A stretch of DNA of 64,000 bases, from the NCBI GenBank assembly GCA_947247005.1, contig OX365956.1, forward strand, positions 9,816,089 to 9,880,088, in the 5' to 3' direction. The first letter of the stretch is position 1. The number at the start of each line of letters is the position of its first letter. Source of the DNA: Spisula solida. Its lineage: Eukaryota; Mollusca; Bivalvia; Venerida; Mactridae. The notes below the pieces were generated by a model. The model saw nothing but the letters and a program-made list of their open reading frames with translations. It made no database searches and was not told the origin of the DNA. The position numbers and the translations under genes are program-made. Shown one piece after another: positions 34,403 through 45,874 of this stretch.

Positions 34403-34505
34403 TACGAGGGGTGAGACAGAAGTACGTGGACTTTTGCTCTTAAGGGTTTATATTAGGTCAGATGGGTATGAAACTTACACAAAAGCAGCTTAGATCTATC
34501 ATTTA

Positions 34506-34633
34506 TGGAAGCCCTGGAGGGCACTTTTGACTTATGACTAATGACTAATGACTTATGACTTGTGACTTGCGTAGGCCCAGGTTGAACTTTTGACTTGTGA
34601 CTTATAACTTGTGACTTGTGACTTAGGAGTTGT
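34506..34633 (+). repeat. Left inverted end with GACTTRTGACT iterons
   Basis: After the 16-bp tip and CACTTTT, units of GACTTATGACTAATGACTTA style repeat with a period near 10, broken once at 34570-34585 (GCGTAGGCCCAGGTTGAAC). The array ends at about 34633. Confidence 0.75.
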
Positions 34634-35574
34634 GACCAAACAAACTATAAATATATTTGCATGCTTCATTTTTCCCTTACGCCCAACAATAACGTGGATA
34701 AAAACGGATGATACGTGAATCGGATTTTAATATATATAGCAAGACAGGTAAGTCAGTTTTAGTTGTTTGATTAAATAACAATTGTTCACGGAATTACACT
34801 CATTCTACTACATAAGAGTTAGGTTTAAAATTCTTCTTTATCGATATGTTATTGCAAACAAAGTTAGCGTTGACGTTGCTATAATATATTTCCAACTTTA
34901 GATTATAATTTTAGCGTCACAATCGTGACGAATATTTAGGTTAAGAGGAGTGAATAGAATGACCAGTGTAATTAAAATGTTTGTTTGTTTTTGCAGGTGG
35001 AGATAAATGAAATATCTGTCGTGGAATCCTGAAAATATCTCTTGTGGAATATTGCATAAAAGGCTGTGAACAACTCTCTTACTGTAATGGACAGAAATGC
35101 ATATACTTACAATAAACCCATACAAGTTGAGCACAATAGTATTGTCTCGTTATGAACCTTCATATACTCAAATAGAAGATATGGTTGATATAGTCGAGAG
35201 AGAAATACAAACCGATCTGGACTGACTGGCACAAAATAAGAATGTTTATGATATAGGATCTCTAAGACCCTGTACCATGATATAGTACAACACCAAAACC
35301 TTGATAATATACATGTACTCCAATTGATTTTGGGATGTTGGAAAGGCGTGTGTTTAATTCAGAAGTTCACCAATTTACAGCATATTCCATGATTTAAAAT
35401 ATTTGTATAACTAATTATGGCATGTTGTTAGTCGGTATTGTTATGCTGAGCCACTTGAGTATAATTTCATGTGTATGTTGCTCTATTAATTTTGACATGC
35501 ATGTCTAATGCTTCATTTAATTGTAAAGTAAAGCATGGTTATAACGTCTGTTTTATTTCTGCATTTCAATTAAG

Positions 35575-35830
35575 ATTTTGATTTGTGACTTATGACTTGT
35601 GACTTGTAACTTTTGACTTGTGACTTTTGACTTGTGACTTGTAACTTGTGACTTGTGACTTGTGACTTGTGACTTGTAACTTGTGACTTGTAACTTGTGA
35701 CTTGTGACTTGTGACTTGTGACTTGTAACTTGTGACTTGTAACTTATGACTTGTGACTTGTGACTTATGACTTATGACTTGTGACTTGTGACTTGTGACT
35801 TGAGACTTGAGACTTATGATGTGTAAAATG
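35575..35830 (+). repeat. Internal (GACTTGTGACTT) minisatellite, about 250 bp
   Basis: About 25 units of GACTTGTGAC or the variant AACTTGTGAC in the same orientation as the left end. Variants (GTAACTT, TTTGACTT, GAGACTT) are spread through it. It is purer than the terminal arrays, so it probably expanded later. Confidence 0.9.
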
Positions 35831-36974
35831 TGACATACACACTAACTTTGATAAAATTATAGACAGCAAAATGTATCATTATAAGTGTTATTATTATAAA
35901 TGTTGTAATTTAATATGAGTTTGTTATCCTTCGTTTGTTATCAGTATCCATTAAAGCCAAAACTTGGAATGATATTTAATCATGTAATTGACAGTGTTTT
36001 TGGTCTTTGCTTTATAGTGTATACAAAGTTAACTGAAATGCAGTATTATGTTGTAAAAGATGAACGGTAGACAAAAACACATTTGAAAATGACAACTTTG
36101 AGTCTGTTGCATTACCACGTTTCAAAGTTTATTCAAAATAAATTCCACATAAATCAATATAAGATTGTTTAGGTCACATGTATTTCAAAACATGACAAAA
36201 TGGCGTATTATTTCTAAACATGTCTGACCGACATTACATCTATGAAATTAAACTTATGCGAATAATATAAAGCCATCTTGAAAAGCTTAGTTCGTAGGCG
36301 CCATAAATGTTAATGTATTGATATCCACAACTTGGAATTGTCCGCAAAACCTTATTAATCTACTTCACAATTATGATACATACATGTAACACAATCACAT
36401 TCAAAATCCATTCTAGCCCATAGTGTCACACAATTGCCAAGTTTACATTTGAGCCGGTTGCTTTGCTAGGTTTTAAGACATACAGGTAATTAGGTTTGCA
36501 CCGCCACATCATTTGTCGAACCAAACGCACCGAACACACACACACACAACACGGATATTCCATTTTCTTCACCTGGAAAAATGTAGATGAACATATAATT
36601 ATTAATACATGTACATCAACAAAACTTAAAGTCTAATTCATTATACCATGTATGATCCGAACTATCCATCGCGAATGAGACGCACAAATGATAACGAAAA
36701 GGAAGCAAACCATAATAATTATGTATGCACATGTACTCGTATAAGACACAGCTATGCCAGGGGAAATTATGCTATTACATGAAGGGTATTCTAGTTAATT
36801 GTGTCAACAATTCAGAATAACGGGTCGGGGCCTTTAACAATTATGATTTCAATCAAACAAAACTAATACCGACTTACCTGACTCACTATAGACTATTATC
36901 AGGTAATTCCGATTTAGACATCATCCTTTACCATCCACGCTGTCCAAAGAAGTGCGCGCATATTTATTTATAAA

Positions 36975-37097
36975 ATGTAAGTCACAAGTCGTAAGTCACA
37001 AGTCGTAAGTCTCAAGTCATTAGTCACAAGTTCTAAGTCACAAGTCATAAGTTACAAGTCACAACACCTAAGTCAAAAGTTCCCTCCAGGGCTTCCA
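36975..37097 (-). repeat. Right inverted end with AAGTCACAAGTC iterons
   Basis: AAGTCACAAGTCGTAAGTCA and similar units, in the opposite orientation to the left end, are followed by CCTAAGTCAAAAGTTCCCTC and the tip CCAGGGCTTCCA. Confidence 0.8.
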
Positions 37098-37460
37098 TAA
37101 TTATTGACATAAATCACAACACATATTGTAAAAACAATTCTGTATCTATAGTAACTAGTATATGCTATCATAGCAACATATAAATACTGTTGCGGATCAA
37201 CACAGGTTTTTCTGTTAAACTTGTTACGTTATTGCTGATTGTTACTGTGTTTCTTCATTTAAAAAATTGAAATGGCTAGGGGTCCGGTAACCGGACCTGT
37301 AGACAATGCTTGTAGGACAGGTTAGAGGTCCGGTAATGGAATTTTTATGTTTAAACCATATATTTCATTTTGTGAAGACTTGACAGCTTGTAACTGTAAG
37401 TACAATGTATTACAGTTTTGAATTAGAGCGGAAGTCGACGTCATACTGGATCACCCCTCG

Positions 37461-39751
37461 CTGTAAGTTATCCAGTTTTGAGATTATGAAGTAATTTAAA
37501 TAAGCTTGAACACCTGAACACAACTTACGAGGGTAATTAAATATACACGTATAATGCACACTAAGAATTATCTTTAAAACCCGACAAGATAATTGAATTG
37601 AACAAAATTTCTCATAATAATTATTTAAGTCATGCTCGTTTTGTCCAGAAATTTTAAGGACCTTTATGTCTATGACGTCATCAGCGTACGCCTTCCTTTG
37701 ACGTCACTAAATAAAACATGGACGCGGTAACGTCAAAAGACTAACGTAGTAAACATAATACAATTGAGTGCCGTCGAAACAAAAGTTCCCAAATTTATTA
37801 TTGCCTTACCAGAAGCTTGTGTTAAAATGGCATCTTTCATATTAAGAAGTGGTGAGACATTTAAATGAAAATAAGATCGACAGAATTGCAATCAAAGAAA
37901 ACAAGTGTGCAGGGCAGTTTATCTATGGAACGGCCCATACTAAACAGCAAACAATGAGATAATTTTAACGTTTATGCGCGGATCCATCAATATTTATCTG
38001 ATTTGGGGTCCGACCAGCATTTGTTCTCAGAAAAATATAATAATATTGATAATGACACATGTAATTATAAATACTATATTTAAAGAGGCAACACAGTTGG
38101 GTATAACCAGTCTTCCATGTGAGCATAATAATCACATTTACATTATATGTGCATTAATTTTATAGCAGCAAGTAGCAACAACACTTTACTTAATCAACAA
38201 CAACAACAATTAAAATAAGTACACGACGGAGAGAACATTATGTTTATTATTATCTTTCAATTGAGCGAAACGTTTTGTTACATATATATATATATATGGT
38301 CAACACTTCCGGGTACTCTAATATCATAACAAAGCGAGTTCAATACTTTTGCACTTGAGTAAGCCAATGATTTTCTGCAAACTTGACATTGTTCAAATGA
38401 AATGAACTTTTGTCTCTATATGTTAAAAGAAGTTCGATATAAGGGGTCTGACCCGTGACAGACGTCCAGCGACTTAACCCAATCATCTGTCTTACAGAGT
38501 GCTGCCCCTAGGACTGGAATGTACCTACCTTAATATTTACCACACTTTACAGTCTGAACAAATGATGCGTGTCGATACCCAGGACCTGCCTATCTCTTGG
38601 TAAATACTCTACCCAGTTGTTCTACCATTCACATAGCATTCTATCAACCAGTGATGGTGATAATATACATGTATTGTGAGCCACTTCTCACTAGGTCTAT
38701 AAACTAAGAAAATACGGAAAAACAACGTTGTAATGTGAATATATATTTTATTGACAGGATTGTTCTTTGCCTGTATCTATAATGGTTCCACATACATGTA
38801 ACAATAGCAGAATAGATTCTTAACAAACACCAAAGATAGAATAATTAAAATACGATGACGGAAATAGTCTTAAACGACAACAATGATAAACAAAAGGAAG
38901 GGGGTGGGGGAAGGTGAGCCGCAGCAAGCACTGTTCAGTAGACCTAAATAAAGAATTAAAAGATCTCATAAGATCTATTCTAATGATTATGTTATACTGA
39001 AGTTATATACCTGAAGAAGGCTTGTAATGGTAAGCCATTGTAAATCGTATGTAAACTTGGATTAGTAAACAAAAAGTTTCAAGTGCTAGATGCAAAGATC
39101 TGAGCTGGGCTGACATTGCTTGCGACAGTGCGCCTTATATAGCCTGCGCAATGCTGGCGCTTATGCTGGCATGCTGGCGGCCAATCAGATTGCAGGATAT
39201 AAAGTGCCAGCCAAAGATGGTTATAGGGCTAAGCGTAGCAGTTGGTAAAATAGCGCTAAATGACATCACAGTTAAACAATACAAGTAGCTTAACACAAAG
39301 ATACTATAAAATACGCTTTATAGGTCAAACAACTGATAGTAAGGTTTGATTACGGTGATATAATCGCTATGTGATGCAAGTCACAACTGGCAGGTGAAAC
39401 TTGCATGATTTCGGATACATACTGATTACGGACGTGACCTCAGGCTGTCACAGTATACAGAATATTGAATGAGTATTGGTTAATTATTAAATTTCGGGAA
39501 TGAGTTGAATAATTTTAAGAATTCAAAAATAAATTATTTATCACATATCCGATAAAATAAGAAAACGAGCTAGTTTCAGACATGCATACGCTTATAAACA
39601 CGTACATGACGCAATCATAAAAACAGAACGTCAAAAACGACGTCATTTGCTTAGGCGAAACATAACGCCTTCTATCGTAAAAGCGTTTCACTGGCATAAC
39701 CAAACAGAAGTATCGTCATTGTCGCTGACCTTCAAGTTTTATGCTACTTTC
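37461..39751. other. No recognised gene; simple repeats and one hairpin
   Basis: A TA run lies at 38283-38296 and a CAA run at about 38197-38210. At 39011-39036 CTGAAGAAGGCTT and AAGCC frame an eight-base loop; the layout recalls the hammerhead-like cores but lacks a GAAA box (ATTG instead). TATATAGCC (39136), GCCAATCAG (39180) and ATATAAAG (39197) are CCAAT and TATA-like strings without a linked gene. GCTGGC is repeated around 39153-39180. Confidence 0.4.
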
Positions 39752-39929
39752 ACTTTTGAATTATCCGTACCATACAATTAAGAGGCTGTCTTAATCATGT
39801 TATAACTTAACCATTTTGAACTTTTAATACACCGAAATGATAGTTAATATGGTTAAACGTGAAGTCGTCTGCGACTCTTTTGTTATGTGTGTTGAGTAGT
39901 TCTCCAACAACGGTCATTTCAGATCTGAC

Positions 39930-40010
39930 TCATTCCGGGATTCGAACATCCGACCTTCCGCTCCTAATGCGTGCCTAATCAATTATCGAGTTGAGTCTTA
40001 GTAGAATACA
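39930..40010 (-). repeat. tRNA-like segment (copy 1)
   Basis: On the minus strand, TGTTCGAATCCCGG resembles box B, with GATTAGGCACGCATTAGGAG upstream in the place of an anticodon arm. A clear box A is missing. Probably a SINE remnant, not a gene. Confidence 0.3.
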
Positions 40011-41512
40011 GGGCCGGTATTTATTAAACGCCTTGGTAGAAAACTTTAGAATTTTCTTGAAGTCGTTATATTCCCTTAAGTGTATCAGCTAAATGATATA
40101 ATCAAGATTATTAATTATTTACATGTAGTGTTGATGCATTGTGTAGAGGGCTACTATAATCACTATAAGGAAACATAGGTTGTTCTTCAATTTGCAGTGA
40201 ATATGCATATCGCTAGTCAAAAAATTTATGTTTTCCTAAGATGCATTCATTATAAATACCATCATGGGAACCGTGGATAAGCTATTCATTCACAAGTCAT
40301 GAACAAAAGGTGATATTTATGTTTAGACTATAGATCTCAGTAGCTAGCCAATCAGCATGGAGAAAAAGTGTTGAATAAATCCCGTATACAACACTTTGCT
40401 GTCACAGTGGTATATATAACAATAGATTGCTATATACTATAGTAGGCCAAAATAATTAAGCACAGCTATAATAATGTATACATGCATTTAGCACAGAAAA
40501 TGTGGATGTCAAACATTTTTGATACCAAGCTTAGTTTAGTCTATATTATAACAATACTACATTTTAAACAAGTAACTAATTGGACTTATTAGAATACATG
40601 TACATGTATATCAAACCTTTCTACATTTGTTCATAATTACTGTTATAATCTGAGACAACAATTTTGATAGATAATTAACCAATTAAGGTATTGCCAACAT
40701 CTCTGCTGAGTGCTGACAACATCATCAGTAGAGGGTGAATGCCGTGGTAGCTTCTATGACTACAGTACGACCTCTCTAGGGGACATATGTAGTGCAACAA
40801 CCTCTGTATAACACAACCTTCAAAGGTACTTGAAGTTATTACATGTATATAATTTTGTAAATTCTGTAGGGCAACAACTTCTAAACAATGACCAATATTT
40901 GCAGGGTCTCACTCTACAGAGGTTTTCTGTACTAGTGTGTCTTTAATAATAACGTGCAGATTACCCTCCTCTTCTAAGACATCATTTCCACAGAGTAGAA
41001 CTTAAAACCAACTAAACGATAGATGTTCCAATGGTGTCTGCAGGTGATTGAAGTTAATGACTTTTAAACAATCACAACCCATAATTTACAAATTAACACC
41101 TCACCTCCAAGACCACCTCAAAATAAAGACCACTACTTTCTGTCCACTGACTTGCACATTATTCAACCTCAAATTCACAGTGAAATTGCACCTATATGTA
41201 CCTCTTTAACAAGATTGGCTCAGAATTAACCATTTTTCGTTCCGTTTTCATCTGTTTGCTCTCTGATAGAATGAAGCAATCACTCAACATTATTGAGATA
41301 AGTTTTTTACAGTCCCTAGAAGGAATTTCATTATTGACTTTTTACTGTAAATAGCTTAATTTTGCCACTTAGATCTTTATATGCATCATGCAACACTTAA
41401 CATATTACACCAGCACTTAAATGGTATATCATACCCTATGTACCTGGTACTGGTCGATTTATAGGCAAAGTGTACCTGATAAACAAAGATTATTTATCTA
41501 TAGTCTAAGTCA

Positions 41513-41605
41513 GATAGAACGGCTCGTAGGTGTTGATATGGGATTATAATCCTCGTTTCACTCGGAGTTATAAATCCCATATACAACACCTACTCATGTT
41601 CTATC
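41513..41605. mobile_element. Foldback element, 93 bp (copy 1)
   Basis: GATAGAAC at 41513 and GTTCTATC ending at 41605 close arms of about 42 bp (TAGGTGTTGATATGGGATT against AATCCCATATACAACACCTA) with a loop near 41560. It is a strong hairpin and probably a MITE. Confidence 0.75.
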
Positions 41606-41939
41606 CTATACATAGGTGTAATACTAGGTAAATAGTTTGCGTCGTTTGCCCGGGGGCACGAAACTCGGTTATGAAATTGTAAAAATCTGCACCTAAATAA
41701 AATAAATTCACTAATATCTATCTCAATTTTATGTCATAATACAAGAAACATTAAAAAAGAGGATACATAATACATACCCCAGCTTTCCATGAAATCATAG
41801 TTGCATTACATGCTTGGCTACATTTATCCAACAAGAAAAACGTGCAGTTATCGTCAGATATCGTAATATGCATGAAATAAAGTATGTTTCGAGTTAATAT
41901 GCAGTGGTATAATAATAGCCTACCATTACATTCAAGAAT

Positions 41940-42640
41940 CAAAGGGAAGCTACTCTTCCTATTGGGAGTTATTACTCCTGATTTTCAGGGTAAGAAACTC
42001 TAACCGACTTACTAAAGTCAAACAGAGTTGCCTCCCGTTGTATCAAGGGAAGTAATTCATGAACTATAAAGTTCTCCCCCTTGATTTTCAGGGGAAGTCA
42101 CTCTTACCGACTTAAACTATGTCGGACAGAGTTGTCTCCCCTGAATACAAGAGAAGTAACTCTTGCCATTTGCAGAGTTATCTCCCCTGATTTGTTAAGG
42201 GGAAGTGACTCTAACCGACTTAAAATAGGTCGGGCAGAGTTGTCTCCCCTGAATTCAAGGGAAGTAACTCTTGCCCTCTGCAGAGTTATCTCCCCTGATT
42301 TTAAGGGGACGTCACTCTTACCGACTTAAATAGGTCGGACAGTGTTGTCTCCCCTGAATTCAAGGTATGTAACTCTTGTCTTTAGCAGAGTTCTCTCCCC
42401 TGATTTTAAGGGGAAGTCAATATTACCGACCTAAAATAGGTCGTACAGAATTCCCTCCCCTGAATTTAAGGGAAGTAACTCTTGTCCTGTGCAGAGTTCT
42501 CTCCCCTGATTTTCAGGGAAATAACTCTTGTCAGGGGAAGTCACTCTTACTGATAAAAATAAGTCACACAGAGTTCCCCCTCCTTTGTTATGAAGAGTTA
42601 AATCGCCTGATATATTAATGGGGAGTTAGTCTTATATTAG
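41940..42640. repeat. 109-bp array of nested inverted repeats (copy 1)
   Basis: About six units. Each contains AGAGTTGTCTCCCCTGAATT, CAAGGGAAGTAACTCTTG, a second half-unit GCAGAGTTATCTCCCCTGAT followed by TTTAAGGGGAAGTCACTCTTA, and CCGACTTAAAATAGGTCGG. Inverted pairs are AGAGTT/AACTCT, TCCCC/GGGGA and CCGAC/GTCGG, so a unit can fold into two or three stems. The last pair sits at about 42110, 42217, 42321 and 42427. Frames 42081-42329 and 42376-42618 are open only because units are similar. Confidence 0.85.
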
Positions 42641-43749
42641 TTGTAGGTCCTCCCGGTATCAGGATAATTAATGTAAATGTAACTGGGGTAGTATCAATAC
42701 AATGGGTTGGTATAGAGTCTTAAGGTAGAACCACACTATGTAAAATTCAAGATCCACGTACAAATTTGGTATCATTGTAAACTTTGATTTAATCCCAATT
42801 CAACATCGCGTCTTATATATCCGTGTGCATTCCCATGACGTTACTATGACGTCGTGAAGTTACAGTGGAAAACGCGTTTTAACGTTGTTCCGTCAAAGGC
42901 AAAGGGAATAATACATACAACGCTTACTTATTACACGATAGGTAATAATACATACACCTTATCTGATAGCGAGCTCACAAAGAAGGACATACGTCATGTC
43001 TGGCATGTTTGTGCTTTTTACTGAGGGAAATAACATACCATTTCTGAAGTCACTACGTAATTTCTCCACAACCAATTAAGGCGAGCAAGAAACGAGTATC
43101 AGCTAATCTCAACAAATATCGTAATGTTGAACCATTTTTAAGAACTAGTGTTAAAACAATTGAATTCTTTTTTGTTGACCAGGCAGCCGGAATTGTTGCT
43201 AATGTCAATCGGAATGACCATTGAATACACCAAATATGGAAATGTTTAAATGTGGTTTAATATAATAATACATGTAATATTAAAATGAATATGTTGGTGT
43301 CATTAAATTGTAATTGTCATGTCAGCAATACCCTTAATTGGAATAAACGTTATTCTATTTATATTGTAGAAGTTCTATGTTATTGATATCAAGTGTTGAT
43401 ACAATTGTTAATATCAAATTCATCATGGCACGGATGCAGTTTCTACAGAACGATATGTCCGTCTGTTACATACGTAGCACGTTACCAACTGGCACACACA
43501 CGCACCCACAGGCCCTGGTAAAAGAAAGCCACCAAACCGAAATGACCCGTGCCGTTTTCCGTAGAAACGTTCATCTGGTGTAACCCACGGGGCATGATCA
43601 GACTAGGTGCACGTTGTTAGGACATAATATAATTATGTAATGCAATCATTGCAGTCGGGACATACCACGCTAGTACGTAACTGCTAATTTACATACCTTG
43701 TCCGTAATGAAACCAGTTTAATTATGTATCATCCGTAACTAAACGGGGT
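42641..43749. other. No recognised gene (same in copy 2, 49748-50856)
   Basis: AT-rich sequence with TGACGT-type motifs near 42838-42852. A 68-codon frame at 43377-43583 has no recognisable domain. Confidence 0.4.
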
Positions 43750-45410
43750 TCTACCGTGCTCTACCGTATATATATAACCATTCTTCGGGTATATCCTGTC
43801 TCGATCAATATGAAACGTTCTTTATTGGGATCCAACCGGTGCCGAGCCAGGATTCAGCGCAGTCCAAATAATGCCGGTATGCCACGGTTCATCAAGGTAG
43901 AGGGAGGATAGAAACAAAGACCTGGATATACCAGTAGAGCCGCGGAAATCCCTCGATTTAGTCGGTTCTTTACATCTTGTTTGGTCACTCCCAGTTGTAA
44001 TAAACATCTAAAAAAATACCGGAATTGGTTTGCACCTATAGTGGAATTCGAACCTAACTGTACGACGTCATACGGTCGGATCACCAAGAAGTTCACGGTG
44101 TCTGAAAGGTTGTTAGCCCGGTTAGACATGATACCTACCGGGAAAAACCGGGGTTGCCAAACCAGCACTGTGATACTAGGGTTATGTAAGCTTAGAACCG
44201 GGACACACCGTGGCTATACTGGGATAATCGGTACTGATACCGGTGTATTATAAAAATCGTCAGATCTATGAAAACAGGCAACGCGCATGCGTGGGAAAGG
44301 TGTCGGTTCCGGTGTGACTATAGTCGGGACCGGATGATTAACATGTTCCTATACGGTAAGTATTTTTACTTTAACACGTTACCTATGTTAATTATGCCTG
44401 TTTTTCTATGCACACGATTCAGCTTCTATGTCTATAAAGACATGTCGAGTTACAACACCTTTATGCACCTGTGTTGTGCTCGTTATTTGCCATGCATGAT
44501 AGATTCTGAAAACAAAAGTAGAAAGTTACATATAATTAGTATTATCAGCTCATTTATTCAGGACACGGGGTTTTTATTGGCATATTTACACTCGTCGTGG
44601 ATAACTGGCGATCCGTGTTTAAGACGTTGATGTTTACTGTATAGACTTGCGGGGGCGTAGGTAGTAAAGTTATCTTATTATTAAAAATGACTAAGGCGAG
44701 TAACGGTGACAAGTCATGCCCTAGGCCTAGAAAGTTGCTAATACCCCGTTCTCAGTGTCCCGGTTTGGTATCCCCAATGGGTCCGAATTTGTAATCCGGT
44801 GGAACCGTGTCTAACCGGGGAGACAACCGTAGCGGCACCGTGAACATCCGGGGCGATCTGGAATAAACTGTGATGTACCGGCTAACAGTCCCGGTTGTTT
44901 TAAAATGTTAATTACAACCGGGACAAATCGGGGGTCACCGCGAGCGATATCGAGAACCGGCTTACTCCAGGGGTCACTGGGGCACGGCCGTAGCACACCG
45001 GCTATAATATAGATTATGGCGAGAGCCGGCTAAGCCCCGGTAATGTACGGTATAGCCCTAATGCACACGGGGGCACGGCCGTGGCGATACCGGCTTTCAC
45101 TTTCATACCACCGGCAACAACCGGGACCAAACCGTGCTTTACCGGGACCCTACCGCTCTGCACCGTAACGACACCGTACTTAACCGGGAATAAACCCTAG
45201 CTACCCCAGCGTCAGACTGAATAATCTTTCAGACCGGGGGTACAACGGGATAACGTCGGGAATGTGAGAATGCAATTGATATTTTGTTACAAAAATGTCC
45301 CGGGTTATCACGGTATACCGGCTTTCCTCCATCGGGACGTACCGGGGCCTGAACCGGGACAGTGAGAACGGGGCTTAAGGCGTAGTCCCGGTTGTAACCC
45401 AGGTTTGACT
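43750..45410 (+). repeat. GC-rich ACCG array with 10-11-bp phasing (copy 1)
   Basis: ACCG followed by GG, GT or GC occurs again and again. From about 45108 to 45200 successive ACCG starts lie 10, 11, 10, 11, 10, 11, 11 and 11 bases apart; 44800-44855 shows 10-12. I count 21 CCGG sites between 44760 and 45410, where about three would be expected by chance. Most motifs are in one orientation, a few inverted (CCCGGTTG). No frame runs through it: the minus-strand frames 43854-44168, 44811-44996 and 45229-45414 are short and unlike any protein I know. The function is unknown. Confidence 0.75.
44040..44112 (-). repeat. tRNA-like segment within the ACCG region (also at 51147-51219)
   Basis: On the minus strand GGTTCGAATTCC is a good box B. 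Upstream, GTGAACTTCTTGGTGATCCG could be an altered box A. Stems are not convincing, so I regard it as a possible SINE relic. Confidence 0.3.
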
Positions 45411-45735
45411 CCATTATCCGATTCTGTTGAAATCTTGACCGTTCTTTACGGTAGCTCCCGATGACTACATGAGGCTTTAAACATTTTAAAACAATCGAGT
45501 CTCTTTTGCCAGTTTGATAAGATAAGCACGGTTTAGCACGTGTAGCTTAATATGGCTAAAGTAATCACTCAACAGTATAGCAGTTTCAACGTTTCTTTTG
45601 TACATACGCTCCTCTCTGACTGACAAATAGTCAAATACATAGCATTTATATAAGCAATTTAAGCGACAACAATACATAACATTATATTTATGTAAACTTA
45701 ATAAAACGTAGTGTTCCGGGTAATTATAATTTATT

Positions 45736-45874
45736 GCGACATTTAACGTCACAGATGCGACATTAAGCGTCAGGGGGAATTGCGACATTTAGCGTCGGTT
45801 ACGACATTTAGCGTCAGCCTTGTGACATTTATCGTCAAGTGCGACATTTATCGTCAAGTGCGACATTTAGCGTC
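45736..45874 (+). repeat. Cluster of GCGACATTTAGCGTC sites (copy 1)
   Basis: Seven copies of a 13-15-bp motif GACATTTAGCGTC (variants TAACGTC, TAAGCGTC, TATCGTC) in one orientation, separated by 5-10 unrelated bases. The outer GAC...GTC is palindromic. Spacing is irregular at 18-24 bp, which looks more like a group of protein-binding sites than a plain satellite. Confidence 0.8.

Larger units (their letters stand above)
34506..37097. mobile_element. 2.6-kb element with TGGAAGCCC ends and GACTTGTGACTT iterons
   Basis: The ends TGGAAGCCCTGGAGGG (34506) and CCCTCCAGGGCTTCCA (ending 37097) are perfect inverted copies. The match continues through ACTTTTGACTTA with one mismatch. TA flanks both sides (34504-34505; 37098-37099). 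The inverted region extends about 125 bp as a degenerate minisatellite of GACTTGTGACTTATGACT type. A third, longer array lies inside at 35575-35830. No frame over 80 codons occurs within, so it is non-autonomous or dead. The terminal TGGAA-GCC and TA flanks resemble the 14.8-kb element. Confidence 0.75.
34405..37460. mobile_element. Mariner-type MITE split by a later insertion
   Basis: CGAGGGGTGAGACAGAAGTA at 34405 and, read inward from 37460, CGAGGGGTGATCCAGTATGA match over about 35 bp (further agreement at ACGT, GACTT and GCTC) with roughly nine differences. TA precedes the left end; the right end lacks an immediate TA. If the 2.6-kb element at 34506-37097 is removed, about 460 bp remain, a normal MITE size. 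No transposase is seen. Confidence 0.5.

Noticed and set aside
34405..34440. Stand-alone mariner end unrelated to the right side
   Set aside because: The inverted partner at 37426-37460 agrees over about 35 bp, so I treat the two as one split MITE.
37278..37294. GGTCCGGTAACCGGACC palindrome as a transposon end
   Set aside because: An isolated 8-bp-arm palindrome with no partner or flanking duplication; GGTCCGGTAA recurs once 50 bp away, so it is probably a local repeat.
41940..42640. CRISPR-like array (regular repeats with inverted parts)
   Set aside because: There are no unique spacers between conserved repeats: the whole 109-bp unit is repeated. The setting is eukaryotic and no Cas genes exist.
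44268..44630. 120-codon plus-strand frame, repeated at 51375-51737
   Set aside because: No recognisable domain, no start context, and amino-acid make-up (Tyr, Cys, Met, Ile) typical of AT-rich non-coding DNA. Its presence twice only reflects the tandem duplication.
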